A stretch of 64,000 bases of DNA from Bacteroidota bacterium. Its GTDB lineage: Bacteria; Bacteroidota; Ignavibacteria; UBA10030; UBA8401. The notes under the pieces were generated by a model. That model saw nothing but the letters and a program-made list of their open reading frames with translations. It did no database searches and was not told the DNA's origin. Below, piece by piece: positions 33,601 through 41,766 of this stretch; within the stretch, counting starts at the first letter, position 1; each line of letters starts with the position of its first letter. Location of the stretch: positions 2,604,001 through 2,668,000 of the forward strand of contig JBBAAO010000001.1 in NCBI GenBank assembly GCA_041658205.1. The letters are read 5' to 3'. The position numbers and the translations under genes were made by a program.

Positions 33601-36383
33601 AACAATCCTGTGTTTGCTCCAGTCTCTGTCACAAGGATGCCTTCGCGTTCAGATGTCACTTTGTTGGTATCTTGAAGTGTTAATGACTCGATAAGGCTGA
33701 CATTTTTGTTCGTGTCTGCTTCAAAGAGTGAATAGTAAATACTATCACCCGGAAGGATATATTGTGTTCCCGTGAGTTTGGCTGAATAAAAAACTGCTTT
33801 TTTATAGTCAAACGATGAAGAATCTCTTCTTCCCTGATCATTCGTAACGGTTCCTTTGTTCGTAATCGTTGTTCCGGTTGCCAGAAAACCGGGAACTCTC
33901 ATCTTAAATTTGATCGTATCGATTTCCCCAGGGGTCATTGTTCCCAAATTCCAGGTCAAACTGGTATCAAGGTTATTTGCTCCACCGCCGCCAAATGATG
34001 CTATTGTCGCAGCAGGAGAAGTACCACTGGTTAAGTAATATGGATTTTGTCTGTTTCCATTCGTTGTATTTGCTGTGACAGGATTTGGAATAGTATCAAT
34101 GACTTGAGTGTTTGTCGAATATCCGTACAGATCTGTATTCGTAATGACTAAATAATATTGGATTGTGTCGCCCGTTCCGGTTCCGCTGCCGGGGGGATAT
34201 TGATATTTTTGAATGGTCACTACCGGGGCTTGTTTAACGAAAGAATAATCTACTGAGTCCCTGCTTCCCTGAGTGTTGATCACCGTCGCTTTATTGGTAA
34301 CAGTTGTTCCATTTGCTAATCCGCTCGATATGCGGACTTTAAATTCAACTGTATCGACAGCTCCAGGTGCGAGCGTTCCAATACTCCATGTGAGAATGGT
34401 GTCACGATCACCGGTATTCGGTCCTTGTGTAAGTACGCCGGAAGGAATCGCGCTTGATGTGATGTAGTAAGGATTGTTTGCTGTTGTTCCGGATGGTTCC
34501 GGAATGGTATCAATCACCTGTGTGTTGGTCGACGTTGCATACGATGAAGTATTTGTAACGACCATGAAATACCGAATTGTGTCGCCACTGCCTACACCCG
34601 AACTGTATCGGCTCTTTTGAATATCCATCGGCGGCGCATTAACAGGAACAAACGTTGATGTAACGCGCTGATCAACTGTTGCCGAACGTACGCGGGCGAC
34701 ATTCGTTATGGTTGAACTACCAAGAATTGTTGAATCGAGTACCGCCCTGAATTGGAATGATGTACTGCCACTGACATTCATTGGCCCTGCGTACGTACCG
34801 AAGGTGACCACTTCACCCGTCGTTGAAGTTCCAGTATATGTTGCCGATGGTGAAAAACTTGAAGGAACTACACGCATGCCGGTAGGCATTGAATCAATGA
34901 CCGAAATATTATAAGCCGGATAATTTCCTGAATTCGCTACGCTGATTGTATATAACAATGTATCACCGGGACGAATTGATCCTCCATTGAGATCACTATA
35001 CGATTTTGTCGATGTCAAAAAGATCGGTGTCAAGATCGGTACTACATCGGTCGAAGTATTATTCCAAGGTTTTCTGTCAAATTGTGGACTGCTGGCATAC
35101 GCTGAGTTCTGTTGATTCGGATAATTTTCAGCCGTGATGTACGCTGTTACTGTTACCGGGGGTAAGGTCGTACTATCTGGATGTGCACCGGTGTGTGTCC
35201 AAACATATTTTGGTCGTGCCGAACTATCGATTGTCCATGAACCGTAACCGTTTGCTCCTGCAAACGTACTTGAAACAAATGTTAATCCGCTTGGGAGACT
35301 ATCGGTTAACGTTATGGTTCCCGTAGTATCAGGACCATAATTTTGTACGCTAATTGTGTAATTGAATGTGGTACCGGCAACGATACTGCCACCAGAATGT
35401 GTTTTGGTGACACGAATATCGGAATTAGCAGTGTCTGCGATAGAAATAATTTCAACGTTGAGAATAACAAGATCTCCACCGGAAGAATAATCTGATGTTG
35501 CTTGAGTATCAGCCGGACTGAGATAACTTGTAATATCGTACGTATCGATATCTAAACCAAAGGTGCTATCTTCAGGGAAATTGTTGCTCAGCGAACCGAA
35601 CTGATTGTTGGTAGGATTATTAGCATCAGTTAACGACGTACCATTAAATTTTACTTCTTCGGAATATCCGCTAAGACTCGTGGAATTTTCTTTGTCGCCT
35701 TCATATGTTATATGCGTCATCTTCCCTTGAACAAGCGCATACGGAACATAAAAATTATTTGGTGTTACGGTAATTTGCGAGCCCTTAAATATTTTGAAAC
35801 CGTCGTAGATGTTGATGGATTTTTTTACTTCTGTTTCTAAGTGATATACGATAACCATCGCCCAGCTGGCAAGCGCTGATTGGCTTGACGCATAGATTCC
35901 TGTATTGTCGACCGTCAAATTTCCAAACGTATATACATGGTTATTTGATTGTGATTGAACGAATGATGTAACATCAACGAATCCACCAAACCAATACCGC
36001 ATACCGCCGTTGTTATTTGATTCGGTGAATGTCCTTGTTGCAGTAAATGAATTACTTCCATCAAGGGTGACGGAATTATCGGGTGTTGCGCCTGATCCTC
36101 CCCAATACAAATACGCACCAACAATAATTGCATTGGTTGGATACACAAGTCTGCTCGTATCGGTCGTTCGAAGTGCTGTCGCGCTCACTGTGTTCCCGGA
36201 AGTACGAAGCGAACCGCCGATGACTGTGTAGTTTACCGTACCGGAAAAATTATTGTAAATTGAAATTGGAGTTTGCGCAAATATCATTGCAACATTCAGC
36301 GCTGTTACAAATAAGATCATGCCAATGAACACGATCAATCGGTCTGATTTCAAATTATTATTTTTGTGATAATTGATAAACAT
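30636..36383 (-). CDS. Giant secreted DUF11 protein with seven tandem TETG-type repeats
   Basis: A 1915-residue protein with a signal peptide after a short basic stretch (DRLIVFIGMILFVTALN to MIFAQ). Residues 40-330 form an N-terminal beta domain (LYWGGSGATPDNSVTLDG, YHLETEVKKSINIYDGFKIF) often seen ahead of DUF11 domains. Several DUF11 domains follow (for example TKTHSGGSIVAGTTFNYTIS). Then come seven consecutive repeats of about 117 residues (about 864-1690), each with DLN, a TETG.NTGIF signature, AGTNN and a GD(S/T)(L/I)R strand. Two more DUF11 domains end the chain. Proteins of this kind build surface layers, sheaths or adhesins. It starts 11 nt after the BldC-like regulator gene, so the two share a transcript. 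Confidence 0.85.
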   Translation of the reverse strand: MFINYHKNNNLKSDRLIVFIGMILFVTALNVAMIFAQTPISIYNNFSGTVNYTVIGGSLRTSGNTVSATALRTTDTSRLVYPTNAIIVGAYLYWGGSGATPDNSVTLDGSNSFTATRTFTESNNNGGMRYWFGGFVDVTSFVQSQSNNHVYTFGNLTVDNTGIYASSQSALASWAMVIVYHLETEVKKSINIYDGFKIFKGSQITVTPNNFYVPYALVQGKMTHITYEGDKENSTSLSGYSEEVKFNGTSLTDANNPTNNQFGSLSNNFPEDSTFGLDIDTYDITSYLSPADTQATSDYSSGGDLVILNVEIISIADTANSDIRVTKTHSGGSIVAGTTFNYTISVQNYGPDTTGTITLTDSLPSGLTFVSSTFAGANGYGSWTIDSSARPKYVWTHTGAHPDSTTLPPVTVTAYITAENYPNQQNSAYASSPQFDRKPWNNTSTDVVPILTPIFLTSTKSYSDLNGGSIRPGDTLLYTISVANSGNYPAYNISVIDSMPTGMRVVPSSFSPSATYTGTSTTGEVVTFGTYAGPMNVSGSTSFQFRAVLDSTILGSSTITNVARVRSATVDQRVTSTFVPVNAPPMDIQKSRYSSGVGSGDTIRYFMVVTNTSSYATSTNTQVIDTIPEPSGTTANNPYYITSSAIPSGVLTQGPNTGDRDTILTWSIGTLAPGAVDTVEFKVRISSGLANGTTVTNKATVINTQGSRDSVDYSFVKQAPVVTIQKYQYPPGSGTGTGDTIQYYLVITNTDLYGYSTNTQVIDTIPNPVTANTTNGNRQNPYYLTSGTSPAATIASFGGGGANNLDTSLTWNLGTMTPGEIDTIKFKMRVPGFLATGTTITNKGTVTNDQGRRDSSSFDYKKAVFYSAKLTGTQYILPGDSIYYSLFEADTNKNVSLIESLTLQDTNKVTSEREGILVTETGANTGLFAGKITTVYGASAGTNNNASFNVKPGDSIRISYIDKYDSTSTNLNSVKNVWRSFVTRVLNGHAVALSGSDSILPTQTIYYTLNDSDLNRHSTLIESYSIRDSNQVTGEIENLIFTETGVNSGIFTSTVPTVFGISAGTNNDGTFTIQKGDTITLKYYDSVIVNGTNGGLKTWKTYVKGGATATLTSTSPVHPADSILITITDGDLNANSGNAETYSIKDSSITTGEVETFTVTETGINTGIFTKMLATQFGLFAGTNNNGSFNVKNGDSLRVTYYDTLLITGGPGGNIISGTLVIGGATGTISATTPHHPGDSLTVTVTDADLNRNTSVAETYTIKDSSIVTGEVESFAITETGINTGIFINKLGTQFGLSAGANNDGRFNVQAGDTLRAMYRDTMLTNGGPGSFIFGNSKILGGVNASLTATSPIYPSDSLLITIVDNDLNRDTNSVQVYSVKDSSISTGEVETFPITETGNNTGIFTKKLGTQFGLTAGTNNDGKFNVKTNDSLRVTYIDTLQLNGGSVTLSAFTKILGGVTATITSTTPVLPGDSLLITVTDADLNKNITIAETYTIKDSSIATGEVEVFAVTETGVNTGIFTKKLGTQFGLTIGTNNDGRFNVKAADTLRASYIDSLQNNGGSATLVANTGVIGGVTAVLTSNPVVIPANDSSTFTLTDNDLNKNSATVQSYTLTVQSTTGESETMIFTETGINTGVFTKTVTTIFGTTPGTNNNEIFTVQPGDTIRVSYLDSLRALGDTATVTAIFRIGTVTFTTSTKTYVDGNGGFVKPPDTLLYTVKVKNSGSVGATSISLKDTLPTDVTILTGTISGGGSAAGRVISWPLFNLSASDSATYQYQIRVDSTIVTQTPSINKATIDGNGIRYQVTASFTPVNRPLMTMSKVANRTTGKPGDTVMYTINYSNTGTANAYVVTVTDAQPDNTTYVPNSVIINSVAKSDAADADEVELTGITIQLKLGIIQPGVSGTVTLKVRIN
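31330..33800 (-). repeat. Seven tandem ~351-bp coding repeats
   Basis: The stretch encodes seven successive copies of a ~117-aa domain. Copies 3-6 (about 31700-33100) are closest, sharing blocks such as KDSSITTGEVETF, KLGTQFGL and AGTNNDG. The outermost copies are more divergent, a pattern expected from internal duplication. Boundaries are approximate, judged from protein alignment by eye. Confidence 0.75.
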
Positions 36384-36394
36384 TGTCTACGTGT

Positions 36395-36655
36395 TTATTG
36401 AGCTGCTGAAATTTGTTCGAAAATTTGTTCGGATTTTGGTTTGCTGTGATGAGTTGTTTCAACAAGAAATTGCATGGAAATGTTGTACGTCGTGGCGAAT
36501 TCAAGTAACTGATCGATAGTGAAGTGTTTGGTCCCATCTTTAGTGACCAGACATTTTAATTTTCCCGCATCGACCCATCGATCAATCGATGAAACACTAA
36601 TTCCCAATAATGTTGCGATTTGATGTATCGCATAAATTTTATTTTCATGATTCAT
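36395..36655 (-). CDS. BldC/HTH_17-type DNA-binding regulator of the DUF11 locus
   Basis: An 86-residue protein from the ATG at 36655, with AGGA 5 nt upstream. Residues 5-55 carry a MerR-type helix-turn-helix: IYAIHQIATLLGISVSSIDR, then WVDAGKLKCLVTKDGTKHFT and IDQLLEFA, close to the BldC-like or excisionase HTH_17 fold. The tail is charged and helical. It is immediately upstream of the giant DUF11 gene on the same strand, so a local regulator of surface-protein expression is likely; BldC proteins act by binding direct repeats as oligomers. Its own promoter lies in 36656-37016, where an inverted repeat TTGTTAG-N6-CTAACAA is found. Confidence 0.75.
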   Translation of the reverse strand: MNHENKIYAIHQIATLLGISVSSIDRWVDAGKLKCLVTKDGTKHFTIDQLLEFATTYNISMQFLVETTHHSKPKSEQIFEQISAAQ

Positions 36656-37016
36656 AGAGTTCCTGCATATAATGTGCAAAGAATGAAATTATCGTATTAG
36701 GTTTTTCCCACGATAAAAAGTCGGCATAAGTTGTTGTAAAATAAAGGGTTGTTAGCATATTCTAACAAGTACTAAAAAACTCTAATAATTTAAATATTTA
36801 TAATTATTCACATGGGTTACACACATCATTTATTAAAATATCCTTAATTAAAATTTTCTAATAACAAGAAATTTTTATTGATGCGCTAATGAATAATATC
36901 TTTTTAGATAGGTTACATTCCAAATGTATTAGATTTTTATAATTAGCGAGATTTGGTTTGATATAGTTTTTATTCTAACATATATTAAGTGCATTGAAGA
37001 GTAAAAGAGTTCATTT
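36656..37016. other. AT-rich divergent promoter region with inverted repeat
   Basis: This 361-bp gap separates divergent genes and is strongly AT-rich. It contains TTGTTAG (36749-36755) and CTAACAA (36762-36768) around a 6-nt spacer, and a further TTCTAACA copy near 36973. These are candidate sites for the BldC-like protein. No gene is present. Confidence 0.55.
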
Positions 37017-37970
37017 TTGTCGAAAAAATCTATGTTAAAAAAAAGACGTAAATCGGTAACCGACACCAAAGACGAGGAAAAAGTCACTAATCTCCCGGCA
37101 AAATCTTTTAATGGAGAATTGCTTTTCAAGGCCATATTAGATCAAAAATTCTCTGAATTTGGGGTTTCTTTAAGAGAGGAATTTGACAGACAGGTGTTGA
37201 CTGGTAATTCTGAACTGAGAGATGCAATATTTCGAGAAAGAAATGACCGAAAATACGCAAATAGGCTTATTCTTGGGTTTTTGTCCCTCGTTATAATATT
37301 ATTAGTAGTAAATATTTTCTTTATTTTTAGCACTACTGAATCCAGTGTAAAATCAGCCGTCACAAGCGAATTTGCCATTTTTGAGCAAAAAAATAAAACA
37401 AACACGGCTACATTGTTCAATCCTATCAGACAGGCAGTTGAAAAAAACCTCAATCAAGTAACATCTGAACTTTCGTTAAGCAGAGGTTACATTGATGTTT
37501 TTGCCTTAGAGGGACTAGCGAGAAACGGATCACGAAGTGCATTTGAAGAATTAGTAAAAGCTGTAAATCGAGGAGGCGCAAAAGGAAATTTTGCATCGAG
37601 TAAGTTGAAAGAGCTCAAAAACTATTATTCATTACTTAGTGAGCCCAAACGGCAGAATCTCACCTTAGGAAGCCTGTCGGTTGTGAAAGGTGGAAATAAT
37701 ACTGTAACAGATTCATTATCTGCGGTAGAATTGATTTATGTTCTCAACTCTCCGGGAGCTTCCTTACCACAAATTCATCAAATTATGACACTGTTGTGGG
37801 AACAGACTCTTACCCGCGATCATGAAAATGAATTGTGGAGTATCCTGCAAAATTCACAAAACCTACCGGCTGCAATTGCTACGTGTTCAATACTGCAAAA
37901 AAACTTCGGCAATCGTGGTTCGATGTTTGATTTTGCAAAATGGAAGTCTTTTTTAGAGCACCGCATGTAG
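37017..37970 (+). CDS. Hypothetical single-pass membrane protein
   Basis: A 317-residue protein if the TTG at 37017 is used (AAGAG upstream); an ATG five codons in (37032) is the alternative. The first 80 residues are basic and cytoplasmic (KKRRKSVTDTKDEEK). One transmembrane helix follows at about 85-106 (LILGFLSLVIILLVVNIFFI), then a mostly helical periplasmic region with segments such as ALEGLARNGSRSAFEELVKA that resemble HEAT-like repeats. No family recognised. It is encoded just before the BatA-like gene with an 85-bp gap. Confidence 0.65.
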   Translation: MSKKSMLKKRRKSVTDTKDEEKVTNLPAKSFNGELLFKAILDQKFSEFGVSLREEFDRQVLTGNSELRDAIFRERNDRKYANRLILGFLSLVIILLVVNIFFIFSTTESSVKSAVTSEFAIFEQKNKTNTATLFNPIRQAVEKNLNQVTSELSLSRGYIDVFALEGLARNGSRSAFEELVKAVNRGGAKGNFASSKLKELKNYYSLLSEPKRQNLTLGSLSVVKGGNNTVTDSLSAVELIYVLNSPGASLPQIHQIMTLLWEQTLTRDHENELWSILQNSQNLPAAIATCSILQKNFGNRGSMFDFAKWKSFLEHRM

Positions 37971-38055
37971 GTTGTATTCAAAATCCCATTGAAGTATATT
38001 AGGTGTGTGACAAGTGTCCAACCCAATTATGGGATTTTGTACGTAACGATATTCA

Positions 38056-40191
38056 ATGACCTTTCTTAATCCTTTTGTTCTGTTCGGACTTGCAGCAGCG
38101 ACAATCCCAATTCTGATCCATCTCTTCAACATCCGTAAGCTCCGCACTATCGAGTTTAGCACGCTTTCGTTCTTGAAAGAGTTGAACAAAAATAAAATCC
38201 GAAAGATCAAGATCCGTCAATGGATTTTGCTGGCCTTGCGCACAATGTTGATTTTGTTGATCGTCCTCGCCTTCTCTCGACCTGCTTTAAAAGGAAATTT
38301 CGGCTCAGCAGGATCACGCGCGGCATCAACAATCGTTATTCTTCTGGACAATTCCGCCAGTATGTCTTTGAATAATGAACGAGGAAAATTTCTTGCTCAA
38401 GCACAAACACAGGCATTGCAGATCATTTCTCTATTGCAGGAAAATGACGATGTCTTCTTCCTTCGTCTTTCCGATCTGCCAAATGCCACAACAGAAACTG
38501 CAACACACGATCTTCGCACGTTAGAATCATTGATCCGAGAGACAGAGGTACAGTACTCTCATCGTACGATCAAAGATGGTATTCGCCTCTCATCACACTT
38601 GCTTCAGCAGTCAAAGAATTTTAACAAGGAAGTATATATTATTTCAGACGGACAGGCATCATCTCTTTCTTCTCTCACAGAAAACAATTCTGTCACTGAA
38701 AATTTGTTCGATCCTCAGGTAAAAATATTTTATTCATTCCTTTCGCAGCGACAAACAGAGAATGCTGCAATTGAGCGAACGGTAATTCCTCCCGCCCTCT
38801 TACAAGCAAATAAACCGTTTACACTGAATGTTGTGGTAAAAAATTACGGAACCGTTCCTCTGAACAATCACCTCGTCAGCGTTGTGTTCGATGGCGCTCG
38901 GGTAATGCAAAAAAGTGTCTCCCTTGGAAGCGGCATGAGTTCAACTCTTGAGTTTAATCTCATTCCATCCCATTCCGGCACCGTTTCCGGATATGTAGAG
39001 TTGGAAGATGATCCTTTTGAGTCGGATAACCGTTACTATTTTTCAGTCAACATTCCCGGTCAGATCAATGTTTCGATCATTTCAACAGAAGAGGGGTATT
39101 CGCACTATATTTTTACTGCTTTAAATGTAGCAGCAATGTCAAACAGATCCTCTCCCGTATCAATCTCAACCTTTGCTCCATCGCAAATGAATTCATCCTC
39201 TCTAGCCAAATCGGATGTTCTCGTTATCACGGGTGTGAAAACGCTCCCCTCTTCACAGACTGATATTCTGAATCGTTTTTTAATGAACGGAGGAAACGTT
39301 TTGTTTTTTCCTTCCGCAGATACCTCTTCATTCTCGTATGACTACTTAAAACCGGTCGGTCTTGCCGATATGAGCGTGACAAAAACCAACACCACATTTG
39401 AAAAGGTCGACCTGCAATTTCCTATTTTTCAAGGGATGTTTGAACAAGGCATCAAAAAAAATGCTGAGGGGATAGAATCCCCGCACATTTTAACAACTGT
39501 AAATGTAACACCAGAAACCAATGTTCGATCTGTCATTTCACTGTCAAACGGAAAAAACTTTCTTTGGCTCAAGGAGGTTGGGAAAGGGAAACTTCTTGGA
39601 TTTTCCGTTCCGGCAGTCATGACTTGGTCTGATTTCCCTATAAAAGGAATTTTTGTTCCCTTATTATATCAATCCGTTTTATATCTGTCATCCCCACTCA
39701 ATACTGCCGGAGAGATGCATTATCGTGTTGGAGAAAAAGTAGAATTCAATTCGTCCCAATTGAAAAAGGGAAAGATGGTTTCTCCCACCTCCCTTCAATT
39801 GTTCGACACCGAAAATCGGAAAATACCATTACAAACATATAATAAAACAAATTCCGAAGGAATATCGGAAACAATGTTTACCTTTAATGATCCTCAGAGC
39901 GCAGGAATGTATTCGGCGGTAGCTCAGAATGATACACTTCTTGCACTGCCGGTGAACGTTCCTCGCGAAGAATCAAATGGAATACTGACTGACGATGAAC
40001 AAATAAATAATATCTTCACTCGGTTTGGCATTGAAGAGTCTTCAGTGACAAAACTGCTGCCGGACACCGATGTTGCAAATACAATTACCCAGAGCAGATT
40101 TGGAATTGAGTTGTGGCGATATCTTTTAATGGCTGCAGCCCTTATTGCATTGATTGAGATGTTTGTTGCAAGAGAACCAAAACAACAGTAA
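38056..40191 (+). CDS. BatA/vWA domain membrane protein
   Basis: A 711-residue inner-membrane protein. The N-terminal 80 residues match the BatA (aerotolerance regulator) N-terminal domain: FLNPFVLFGLAAATIPILIH, FNIRKLRTIEFSTLSFLKEL, and a second membrane helix at 57-78. A von Willebrand A domain follows with MIDAS motif DNSAS at 98-102. A CARDB-like beta domain (KPFTLNVVVKNYGTVPLNN) and a glutamine-amidotransferase-like DUF region follow in the periplasm. A final membrane helix sits near the C-terminus (LWRYLLMAAALIALIEMFV). Bat proteins are linked to stress tolerance and envelope complexes with MoxR ATPases; the partner MoxR is not in this window. Exact function is unknown. Confidence 0.85.
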   Translation: MTFLNPFVLFGLAAATIPILIHLFNIRKLRTIEFSTLSFLKELNKNKIRKIKIRQWILLALRTMLILLIVLAFSRPALKGNFGSAGSRAASTIVILLDNSASMSLNNERGKFLAQAQTQALQIISLLQENDDVFFLRLSDLPNATTETATHDLRTLESLIRETEVQYSHRTIKDGIRLSSHLLQQSKNFNKEVYIISDGQASSLSSLTENNSVTENLFDPQVKIFYSFLSQRQTENAAIERTVIPPALLQANKPFTLNVVVKNYGTVPLNNHLVSVVFDGARVMQKSVSLGSGMSSTLEFNLIPSHSGTVSGYVELEDDPFESDNRYYFSVNIPGQINVSIISTEEGYSHYIFTALNVAAMSNRSSPVSISTFAPSQMNSSSLAKSDVLVITGVKTLPSSQTDILNRFLMNGGNVLFFPSADTSSFSYDYLKPVGLADMSVTKTNTTFEKVDLQFPIFQGMFEQGIKKNAEGIESPHILTTVNVTPETNVRSVISLSNGKNFLWLKEVGKGKLLGFSVPAVMTWSDFPIKGIFVPLLYQSVLYLSSPLNTAGEMHYRVGEKVEFNSSQLKKGKMVSPTSLQLFDTENRKIPLQTYNKTNSEGISETMFTFNDPQSAGMYSAVAQNDTLLALPVNVPREESNGILTDDEQINNIFTRFGIEESSVTKLLPDTDVANTITQSRFGIELWRYLLMAAALIALIEMFVAREPKQQ

Positions 40192-40250
40192 TGTCATATT
40201 GATCAAAACAGAAATATTTACCCGCATGATGTTTGCGGGATAAAAAAATT

Positions 40251-41522
40251 ATGATTGACCTCGTAAAAGAAAAACGTGAACGTGCAATGGTTGTCGGTGT
40301 TGCCGCAAAAAATACAACAAAATTGCAGGAAGAAGAATATCTGGAAGAACTCGTCCTTCTGGCAGACACTGCCGGTGCAGACGTTCTTCATAAAATTCTG
40401 CAAGTAAAGGATCGATTTGATTCGGCATACTACATTGGCAAAGGAAAAGTGGAACAGCTTGCACAAATGTGCAAAGATGATGATATCTCTCTTGTTATTT
40501 TTGACGATGATCTCTCCCCTGCACAGGTACGCAACTTGGAGGAATCTATCGAACGGAAAATTCTCGATCGCAGCGGATTGATCCTGGATATTTTTGCTTC
40601 ACGGGCAAAGACCAATGAGGCAAAAACTCAGGTAGAACTTGCTCAATTGAACTACCTTCTTCCCCGCTTGACCCGTATGTGGACGCATTTATCCAAACAA
40701 TTCGGAGGAATCGGCACAAAAGGTCCCGGCGAGACACAGATCGAAACTGACCGCCGTTTGATTCGTGAAAAAATTTCATATCTGAAGGAAAAACTCGAGA
40801 AGATCGCAACACAGCGTACCACGCAGCGCAAAGGGAGAAAAGAATTTTACAATATCTCACTTGTGGGATATACGAACGTGGGGAAATCCACATTGCTGAA
40901 CACACTCTCCGATTCAAAAGTGTTCGTGGAAAATCGCTTGTTTGCCACGCTCGATCCGACAACCCGGCTTGTGGCATTAGATTCCGCAACAAGCGCTATG
41001 GTTACGGACACAGTCGGATTCATCCGTAAACTTCCGCATCATCTTGTCGCGTCATTTAAGAGTACGTTGGAAGAGGTGGTTGAAGCTGATATCCTGCTGC
41101 ATGTGATAGACCTTTCTCATCCACAGATGGAAGAACAGATTGAAGTAGTGAAGAACACTGTCGCCGATCTTGGTGCGGCAAACAAAACGGTGATTTATGT
41201 ATTTAATAAAGTGGATGCTGTTGAGGATAGAACCATCATCAAAATGCTGCAAGCTAAATATGAACCCTCCGTTTTCATCTCTGCGCACCGAGGCATCAAT
41301 ATTCTTGGCTTAAAACAAATGCTCATTTCCATCATTCATTCGTCATTCACAGAAATGACATTTACCGTCACCAACTCCGATTATAAAACCATCTCACTCC
41401 TTCATGATCTTACCGAGATCATTGAACAAACATATGATGAAAATAATATCATCATCACAGCTCGCGTGAGCGACAAAACAAAAGACCGAGTTGAAAAACT
41501 ACTGGCTTCATTAAAAAAGTAG
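40251..41522 (+). CDS. hflX: Ribosome-associated GTPase HflX
   Basis: A 423-residue protein from the ATG at 40251; a TTG at 40233 is a weaker option. Residues 20-180 are the HflX N-terminal domain (DSAYYIGKGKVEQL, the helical coiled coil, and FGGIGTKGPGETQIETDRR, the family's GGxGxxGPGE signature). The G domain follows: G1 GYTNVGKST at about 205-213, G3 DTVGF, and G4 NKVD. The chain ends with a small helical tail. HflX splits stalled 70S ribosomes during stress in a GTP-dependent manner. A short palindrome CCCGCA-N7-TGCGGG lies just upstream of the start and could act as a leader hairpin. Confidence 0.95.
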   Translation: MIDLVKEKRERAMVVGVAAKNTTKLQEEEYLEELVLLADTAGADVLHKILQVKDRFDSAYYIGKGKVEQLAQMCKDDDISLVIFDDDLSPAQVRNLEESIERKILDRSGLILDIFASRAKTNEAKTQVELAQLNYLLPRLTRMWTHLSKQFGGIGTKGPGETQIETDRRLIREKISYLKEKLEKIATQRTTQRKGRKEFYNISLVGYTNVGKSTLLNTLSDSKVFVENRLFATLDPTTRLVALDSATSAMVTDTVGFIRKLPHHLVASFKSTLEEVVEADILLHVIDLSHPQMEEQIEVVKNTVADLGAANKTVIYVFNKVDAVEDRTIIKMLQAKYEPSVFISAHRGINILGLKQMLISIIHSSFTEMTFTVTNSDYKTISLLHDLTEIIEQTYDENNIIITARVSDKTKDRVEKLLASLKK

Positions 41523-41558
41523 ATTTTCAACCGACATTTTTTTATTTTGTTATATAAT

Positions 41559-41630
41559 TGCCCCATCGTCTAACGGCTAAGACAGCAGACTCTGACTCTG
41601 CTTATCGAGGTTCGAATCCTTGTGGGGCAG
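41559..41630 (+). tRNA. tRNA-Gln (CUG)
   Basis: A complete 72-nt cloverleaf. The acceptor TGCCCCA pairs with TGGGGCA, the anticodon stem GCAGA pairs with TCTGC around loop CTCTGAC, giving anticodon CTG, and the T-arm is CGAGG-TTCGAAT-CCTTG. The 3' CCA is not encoded. The 5' T-A end and anticodon identify Gln decoding CAG. A terminator follows six bases later. Confidence 0.95.
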
Positions 41631-41635
41631 CATAT

Positions 41636-41671
41636 AAAAATCCCGTCAGAATATTATCCGACGGGATTTTT
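41636..41671 (+). terminator. Rho-independent terminator after tRNA-Gln
   Basis: AAAAATCCCGTC (41636-41647) pairs with GACGGGATTTTT (41660-41671) around a 12-nt loop, a 12-bp perfect stem whose arms are an A-run and a T-run. It ends the tRNA transcript and may also stop hflX read-through. Confidence 0.9.
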
Positions 41672-41766
41672 ACTATTTACAATGTAACCCATCTCTATTG
41701 ACAAATCTAAATTCTCCTTGACTAATTCCCCTATTGCCCTTAATTTATTTAATATTTAAGGGGAAT

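Noticed and set aside
41550..41560. TATAAT as the -10 of the tRNA-Gln promoter
   Set aside because: It lies directly against the tRNA 5' end, leaving no room for a transcript start upstream of the mature tRNA.
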